Positions 59,627 through 64,000 of a DNA stretch of 64,000 bases are shown one piece after another. The notes beneath the pieces were generated by a model. It worked only from the letters and a program-made list of their open reading frames with translations. It ran no database searches and was not told the DNA's origin. The DNA comes from Brevundimonas abyssalis TAR-001 (lineage in GTDB: Bacteria; Pseudomonadota; Alphaproteobacteria; Caulobacterales; Caulobacteraceae): assembly GCF_000466985.1 (NCBI RefSeq), contig NZ_BATC01000003.1:1-64000 (forward strand). Reading direction: 5' to 3'. Positions within the stretch are counted from its first letter, which is position 1; every line of letters starts with the position of its first letter. A program made the translations under genes and the position numbers.

Positions 59627-60154
59627 ATGCAGATCCTCAAAACCAAAAGGCTCATCATTGGCGCCGCGCTGGCGGTCACGCTCACAGCCGGCCCCGCGCT
59701 CGCCTGCTTCCCCGCCGATCCGAACCGTCCCGCGCTGTCATCCGCTGAGTCAGCGACCGCCAGGACCGAGCGGCAGGATCATCTGTGGAACTTGTCCGCC
59801 TCCGTTTACCTCGGCCGGATCGTTTCCGCAGAATGGGCCAGCGAGACAGGGCCGGCTCCGCGCGACATGGGCGTCGAAGTGGTGTTGGACAGCATCGCCA
59901 GCGTGAAGGGACCGGCGCCGACGCGCCAGACGCTGCCGATGATCGCCTGCGACCCACAGGACTATGCGCGCGCCGAATGGCGGCCGGGCACACTCGTTAT
60001 AGCCTACGCGAACCGTATAGGCTTCTCTCAAGACTGGCGTCGCATCGGCCAGTGGCAGATTCTCGACTTTATCCCGGTGAGCGAAAACGCCGATCCCCGC
60101 ATCGGCCCGGCCCTGCGAGCAGAAGCTGCGCGCCTGCGATCTAACGGAAGCTGA
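59627..60154 (+). CDS. Small secreted protein of unknown function
   Basis: A 175-residue exported protein. Its signal peptide MQILKTKRLIIGAALAVTL ends near GPALA, then CFPADPNRP. Two cysteines (ACFP and MIACDP) may pair. I do not recognise the family. The first codons (59636-59666) match the first codons of lpd (60168-60198) at 27 of 31 bases, as if the lpd 5' end had been duplicated and reused as a secretion signal. It sits between repeat copy 3 and lpd, whose ATG follows its stop by 1 bp. Confidence 0.75.
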   Translation: MQILKTKRLIIGAALAVTLTAGPALACFPADPNRPALSSAESATARTERQDHLWNLSASVYLGRIVSAEWASETGPAPRDMGVEVVLDSIASVKGPAPTRQTLPMIACDPQDYARAEWRPGTLVIAYANRIGFSQDWRRIGQWQILDFIPVSENADPRIGPALRAEAARLRSNGS

Positions 60155-60155
60155 A

Positions 60156-61553
60156 ATGACCCAATCTCTCAAAACCAAAGTCCTCATCATCGGCGCCGGG
60201 ACCGGCGGCTATGTGGCCGGCATCCGCTGCGGGCAGCTGGGGCTGGACACCGTGCTGGTGGACGGCGGGGACGGCCTCGGCGGGACCTGCCTGAACGTCG
60301 GCTGCATTCCGTCCAAGGCGATCATCCATGCGGCGGGCAAGTTCGAGACGGTTGCCAAGGCGGCCGACGGCGGAACGCTGGGGATCACGGCGGCCAAGCC
60401 GGCCATCGACCTGAAGGCCACGGTGGCGTGGAAGGACGGGATCGTCAAAAAGCTGAACGGCGGGGTCGCGGCCCTGCTGAAGAAGGCCAGGGTCAAGGTC
60501 ATCACCGGCTGGGCCACCTTTACTGACGCCAAGACCTGCACCGTCTCCACCGATGACGGCGACATCCGCATCACCGCCGAACATGTGATCCTGGCCACGG
60601 GGTCCGAGCCGGTGGAGCTGCCGTTCCTGCCGTTCGGCGGGGACGTGATCTCGTCCACCGGGGCCCTGTCCCTGTCGGAAGTGCCGAAGAAGCTGGTGGT
60701 GGTCGGCGGCGGCTACATCGGGCTGGAGCTGGGCATCGCCTACCGCAAGCTGGGCGCCGAGGTGACGGTGGTGGAGATGGCCGAGCGCATCCTGCCGCTC
60801 TACGACAAGGCCCTGACCGATCCCGTGATGAAGTGGATGGAGCGCCACGGCGTGACCCTGCATCTGGGCGCCCGCGCCGGCGGCTTCGAAAAGGGCAAGC
60901 TGTCGGTCACCACGAAGGACGGCAAGCCGATCCAGATTCCGGCGGACAAGGTGCTGGTGACCGTGGGCCGCCGCCCGCGCACCCAGGGCTGGGGCCTGGA
61001 GACCATGGGCCTGGCCATGGACGGACCGTTCGTGAAGGTGGATCAGCGCTGCGCCACCGCCATGAAGAACGTCTGGGCCGTGGGCGACCTGACCGGCGAA
61101 CCCATGCTGGCCCACAAGGGCTCGGCCCAGGGCGAGGTGGTCGCCGAGATCATCGCCGGGCACGATCGTGTTTTTGATCCCGTGACCATCGCGGCGGTGT
61201 GCTTCACCGAGCCCGAGATCGTCTCGGCGGGGCTGGGTCCTGACGACGTGAAGGGCCGCGATGACGTGATCCAGTCGGTGTTTCCCTTCTCCGCCATCGG
61301 CCGGGCCCTGGCGCTTGAGGCCGGCGACGACGGCGGCTTCGTGCGGGTGATCGCCGCGAAAGCCGACCACCGCATCCTCGGCATCCAGGCGGTGGGCCAG
61401 CATGTGTCGGAGCTGTCCAACAGCTTCGCCCAGATGATGGAGATGGGGGCGGTGCTGGAGGACGTGGCCGGCGTCATCCACGTGCACCCGACCATGGGCG
61501 AGGCCTTGCACGAAGCCAGCCTGCGCGCCCTGGGCCACGCCATACATATTTAG
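60156..61553 (+). CDS. lpdA: Dihydrolipoyl dehydrogenase (E3)
   Basis: A 465-residue flavoprotein disulfide reductase that reoxidises lipoamide in 2-oxoacid dehydrogenase complexes. The FAD-binding motif is VLIIGAGTGGYVAGIRCGQ, the redox disulfide is GGTCLNVGCIPSKA, the NAD-binding motif is LVVVGGGYIGLELGI, and the catalytic His-Glu dyad is HVHPTMGEALHEAS. Placed after E1 beta and E2, it is likely dedicated to the branched-chain complex. A different family of direct and inverted repeats begins right at its stop codon. Confidence 0.96.
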   Translation: MTQSLKTKVLIIGAGTGGYVAGIRCGQLGLDTVLVDGGDGLGGTCLNVGCIPSKAIIHAAGKFETVAKAADGGTLGITAAKPAIDLKATVAWKDGIVKKLNGGVAALLKKARVKVITGWATFTDAKTCTVSTDDGDIRITAEHVILATGSEPVELPFLPFGGDVISSTGALSLSEVPKKLVVVGGGYIGLELGIAYRKLGAEVTVVEMAERILPLYDKALTDPVMKWMERHGVTLHLGARAGGFEKGKLSVTTKDGKPIQIPADKVLVTVGRRPRTQGWGLETMGLAMDGPFVKVDQRCATAMKNVWAVGDLTGEPMLAHKGSAQGEVVAEIIAGHDRVFDPVTIAAVCFTEPEIVSAGLGPDDVKGRDDVIQSVFPFSAIGRALALEAGDDGGFVRVIAAKADHRILGIQAVGQHVSELSNSFAQMMEMGAVLEDVAGVIHVHPTMGEALHEASLRALGHAIHI

Positions 61554-61733
61554 GGGCCCTACCGCTCGCGCCACGGGCGCTCGCTGCTTGAGGGCGATAG
61601 GGGCCCTATCGCTCGGCCCGCGGGGCCTCGCTGCTTGAGGGCGGGCGCGAGAGCGCCGTGCGCCATGCTCGTCGTTTCAGGATGGTGCACTCGCGCCCTC
61701 AAGCCGCGAGCGTCCGCGACGCGAGCATAGGGC
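61553..61733. repeat. Direct and inverted repeat cluster between lpd and motA
   Basis: Two 44-bp direct copies (61553-61596 and 61600-61643, 38 of 44 identical; both begin GGGGCCCTA and end CTTGAGGGCG) are followed by an inverted, partly diverged copy (61694-61733, from CGCCCTCAAG to ATAGGGC). The block fills most of the 267-bp gap and is unrelated to the 56-59 kb palindromes. Confidence 0.85.
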
Positions 61734-61820
61734 AAGCGTCGTGAAAACCCGGCCTTAAGCATTAACGGGCATGGTGCCGCTGAATCCGCGCCAGAACGGC
61801 GTGAAAAGGGCTGGCTTTCC

Positions 61821-62690
61821 ATGTTTCAGATCATCGGCATCATCGTGCTGTTCGCCATGGTGTTCGGCGGATACACCATCGCGGGCGGGAAGATGGGGGT
61901 CATCCTGCACTCCCTGCCCTATGAGATGATGATGATCGGCGGCGCGGCCGTCGCGGCGCTGCTGATCTCCAACTCCGTCACCACCCTGAAAGGGGTGCTG
62001 GGCGGTCTGGGCAAGGTGTTCGCCGGGCCCAAGTGGAAGAAGGGCGACTACCGCGACCTTCTCAGCCTGCTGTTCCTGCTGACCAAGACCATGAAGTCCA
62101 AGGGCGTGATCGCTCTGGAAAGCCACATCGAGAAGCCGGCCGAGTCCACGATCTTCCAGAAATATCCCAAGATCCTGAAGGACCATTTCGCCACCGACTT
62201 CATCTGCGACACCCTGCGCATGATGACCATGAACCTCGAGGACCCGCACCAGGTCGAGGACGCCATGGAGAAGCAGCTGGAGAAGCACCACCACGAAGCC
62301 CTGGCCCCGGCCCATGCGCTGCAGAACACCGCAGACGCCCTGCCGGCGCTGGGCATCGTCGCGGCGGTGCTGGGCGTCATCAAGACCATGGCCTCCATCA
62401 CCGAACCGCCCGAGGTTCTGGGCGGCATGATCGGCGGGGCCCTGGTGGGCACCTTCCTGGGCGTGTTCCTGGCCTATGGCCTGGTGGGCCCTCTGGCCAC
62501 GCGCCTGAAGGAGATCATCGAGGGCGACGCGGCCTACTACAAGATCATCCAGTCGGTGCTGGTGGCGCACCTGCACGGCAACGCCGCCCAGATCTCGGTC
62601 GAGATCGGCCGGGGCGACGTCCCGTCCACGGCCCAGCCGTCCTTCACCGAGCTGGAGGAAGCCCTGTCCGAGGCCGGGACGGCCGTCTGA
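61821..62690 (+). CDS. motA: Flagellar motor stator protein MotA
   Basis: A 289-residue inner-membrane protein, one half of the proton-driven flagellar stator. Four membrane segments are visible (about 3-22, 34-52, 168-190, 203-225). The conserved motor proline is in LPALGIVAAVLGVIKTM and the last helix is GTFLGVFLAYGLVGPLATRL; the cytoplasmic loop (WKKGDYRDLLSLLFLL, charged) contacts FliG in relatives. motB is not next to it, as in Caulobacter. The leader has two TTAA elements (61755-61765). Confidence 0.95.
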   Translation: MFQIIGIIVLFAMVFGGYTIAGGKMGVILHSLPYEMMMIGGAAVAALLISNSVTTLKGVLGGLGKVFAGPKWKKGDYRDLLSLLFLLTKTMKSKGVIALESHIEKPAESTIFQKYPKILKDHFATDFICDTLRMMTMNLEDPHQVEDAMEKQLEKHHHEALAPAHALQNTADALPALGIVAAVLGVIKTMASITEPPEVLGGMIGGALVGTFLGVFLAYGLVGPLATRLKEIIEGDAAYYKIIQSVLVAHLHGNAAQISVEIGRGDVPSTAQPSFTELEEALSEAGTAV

Positions 62691-62814
62691 TCCGGAAAAG
62701 CTTGGCTGTAATCACGAAGCCGTGAGAATTTCCCTTGACGGGCCACCTCACGATCGCGTTATCTGGTGACGCGGGAATCATGACCCCGCACCACCCTTCT
62801 GAAGGATATCCCAT

Positions 62815-63072
62815 ATGACCATCCGTCAACTGCTCGTCGCCGCCGCCGGCGCCGCCGCCGCCCTGTCCGTCGCCGCTTGCCAGCCGGCCGCCGAAGAAAC
62901 CACCGCTGACGAAGCCGCTGTGGAAGCCGACGCCGCCGCCGACACGGCCGCCGACGCCGCCGCCACCGCCGACGCCGCTGCTGAAGACGCCGCCATGGCC
63001 GCCGGTGAAGCCGCCGACGCCGCTGGTGAAGCGACCGAAGAAGCCGCCGAAGAAGCTCCGGCCGCCGAGTAA
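62815..63072 (+). CDS. Small Ala/Glu/Asp-rich lipoprotein
   Basis: An 85-residue lipoprotein. The signal peptide ends with the lipobox SVAAC (Cys22). The mature 64 residues are almost wholly Ala, Asp, Glu and Thr in repeating patterns such as DAAADTAADAAATADAAAE, so the chain is probably helical or disordered and very acidic. A GAAGGA lies before the ATG and a strong terminator follows 30 bp beyond the stop, so it is a separate transcript. Function unknown; envelope spacer or periplasmic structural role is a guess. Confidence 0.8.
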   Translation: MTIRQLLVAAAGAAAALSVAACQPAAEETTADEAAVEADAAADTAADAAATADAAAEDAAMAAGEAADAAGEATEEAAEEAPAAE

Positions 63073-63101
63073 TCCTTCGCTCGCAAGAGCAAAGCGATTG
63101 G

Positions 63102-63132
63102 AAAGGGGTCGCCCGTCGGGCGGCCCCTTTTT
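63102..63132 (+). terminator. Intrinsic terminator after the small lipoprotein gene
   Basis: AAAGGGG-T-CGCCC pairs with GGGCG-G-CCCCTTT (13 positions including a T-G wobble) around a GTC loop, and ends in five T's. Confidence 0.92.
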
Positions 63133-63179
63133 ACATGCCCGGTCTTGATCGCGCCGCCCGGCCGGTGCTCTAGCCGGAC

Positions 63180-64000
63180 ATGGCCGATGAACCCGACAAT
63201 TCCCTGAACTGGCCCCTGGACTGGTCTGAGACGGGCGGGCCCAGGTCGCCCCGCTTCGGCGACGTCTACTATTCCCTTGAAGACGGCCTCGCCGAGAGCC
63301 GGACGGTGTTCCTGGCGGGCTGCGGCCTGCCGGACGCCTGGTCGGACCGCAAGCGCTTCACCGTGGCCGAGCTGGGGTTCGGCACCGGCCTGAACATCGC
63401 CGCCCTGCTGCACCTGTGGCGCCAAAGCCGGGCCGGTGGTCGGCTCCACATCTTCTCCATTGAGGGCTTTCCGGTGTCGCGCCTGGATGCGGCGCGCGCC
63501 TGTCCGCATGGCCGGAGATCGCCGAAGCGGCCCAGGCGCTGCTGGACCGCTGGCCGCCCGCGACGCCCGGGTTTCACCGGATCGATCTGCCGGACTGGAA
63601 CGCCACCCTCGATCTGGCCGTGGGTGACGCGGCCTGGGCGCTGGACCAGTGGAGCGGGGCGGCCGACGCCTGGTTCCTGGACGGATTCTCGCCCGCCCTG
63701 AACCCCGGCATGTGGTCGGACGCCGTGCTGGACGGCATGGCCGCGCGATCCGCGCCCGGCGCGCGTGTGGCCACCTTCACCGTGGCCGGGACGGTGCGCC
63801 GGGGCCTGGCCGAGCGCGGCTTTCAGGTGGACAAGCGCCCCGGCCATGGCCGCAAGCGCGAGCGGCTGGAGGCGGTCCTGCCCGGCGAGCCGCCTCGTCA
63901 TGACGGCGGACGGGTGGCGGTCATCGGCGCGGGAATCGCGGGGGCCAGTCTGGCGCGGGCCCTGCGCGCCCAGGGCGCGGACCCCGTGGTGATCGCGGAC
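63180..64000 (+). CDS. mnmC: MnmC-type bifunctional tRNA modification enzyme, 5' part (frameshifted)
   Basis: The protein begins LNWPLDWSETGGPRSPRFGDV and has the MnmD methyltransferase motifs FTVAELGFGTGLNIAALL, then DAWFLDGFSPALNPGMW and GARVATFTVAGTVRRGL. The FAD-dependent MnmC1 oxidoreductase domain starts at VAVIGAGIAGASLARAL and runs out of the window. The enzyme completes mnm5(s2)U34 of tRNA. The frame breaks at the C-pair 63499-63500; one base restores DAARALSAWPEIAEAAQ. The break is probably a sequencing error. Confidence 0.9.

Overview
The window is a GC-rich alphaproteobacterial chromosome segment, most likely from the Caulobacteraceae (Brevundimonas-like). The grounds are the dnaA, dnaN, recF, gyrB neighbourhood with rpsT and a crotonase gene upstream of dnaA, a GANTC (CcrM-type) site beside the probable dnaA promoter, two-subunit glycyl-tRNA synthetase, a TonB-dependent receptor, MotA, and many GTGA/ATGA stop-start overlaps. 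No rRNA, tRNA, CRISPR array, prophage or insertion sequence was seen.

Layout. 1-6.8 kb: a partial amidohydrolase, a phasin-like gene coupled to a secreted M28 peptidase, a creatininase-family hydrolase, acetyl-CoA synthetase, a SIMPL protein and endonuclease III. 6.8-14.8 kb: the replication block gyrB-recF-dnaN-dnaA, then rpsT and an enoyl-CoA hydratase, all on the minus strand. 15-18.1 kb: an apparent operon of acyltransferase, membrane protein, winged-helix regulator and folP behind a 14-bp palindrome. 18.1-24.2 kb (minus): a radical SAM protein, a three-gene family of secreted PPC-like proteins separated by strong hairpins, a lytic transglycosylase and a uracil-DNA glycosylase. 24.2-33.7 kb (plus): ETF-ubiquinone oxidoreductase, a TPR protein coupled to ispE, a secreted Pro/Met-rich protein, glyQ-orf-glyS and pirin. 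33.8-41.1 kb: accA, xerD, aroK-aroB-methyltransferase, an MliC-like lipoprotein, tadA, an RluB-like pseudouridine synthase and rsmD. 41.1-54 kb: a kelch protein, an M16 peptidase, a TonB receptor with PhoD, a DUF4212/sodium:solute symporter pair and an S9 peptidase. 54-61.6 kb: an OafA-like acyltransferase, then branched-chain keto acid dehydrogenase E1-beta, E2 and E3 genes interrupted by palindromic repeats, a GIY-YIG nuclease and a small secreted protein. 61.8-64 kb: motA, a small Ala-rich lipoprotein and the start of mnmC.

Two things shape how the annotation should be read. First, eight genes, including essential gyrB (twice), are broken by nine single-base deletions, each in a short run of G or C. 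These look like consensus sequencing errors, so the genes are annotated as whole with the break noted. Second, the most unusual architecture is at 56.1-61.8 kb. There a family of palindromic arms flanks a stand-alone GIY-YIG nuclease, the E1-alpha gene expected beside E1-beta is absent, and a neighbouring gene's first codons resemble the first codons of lpd.
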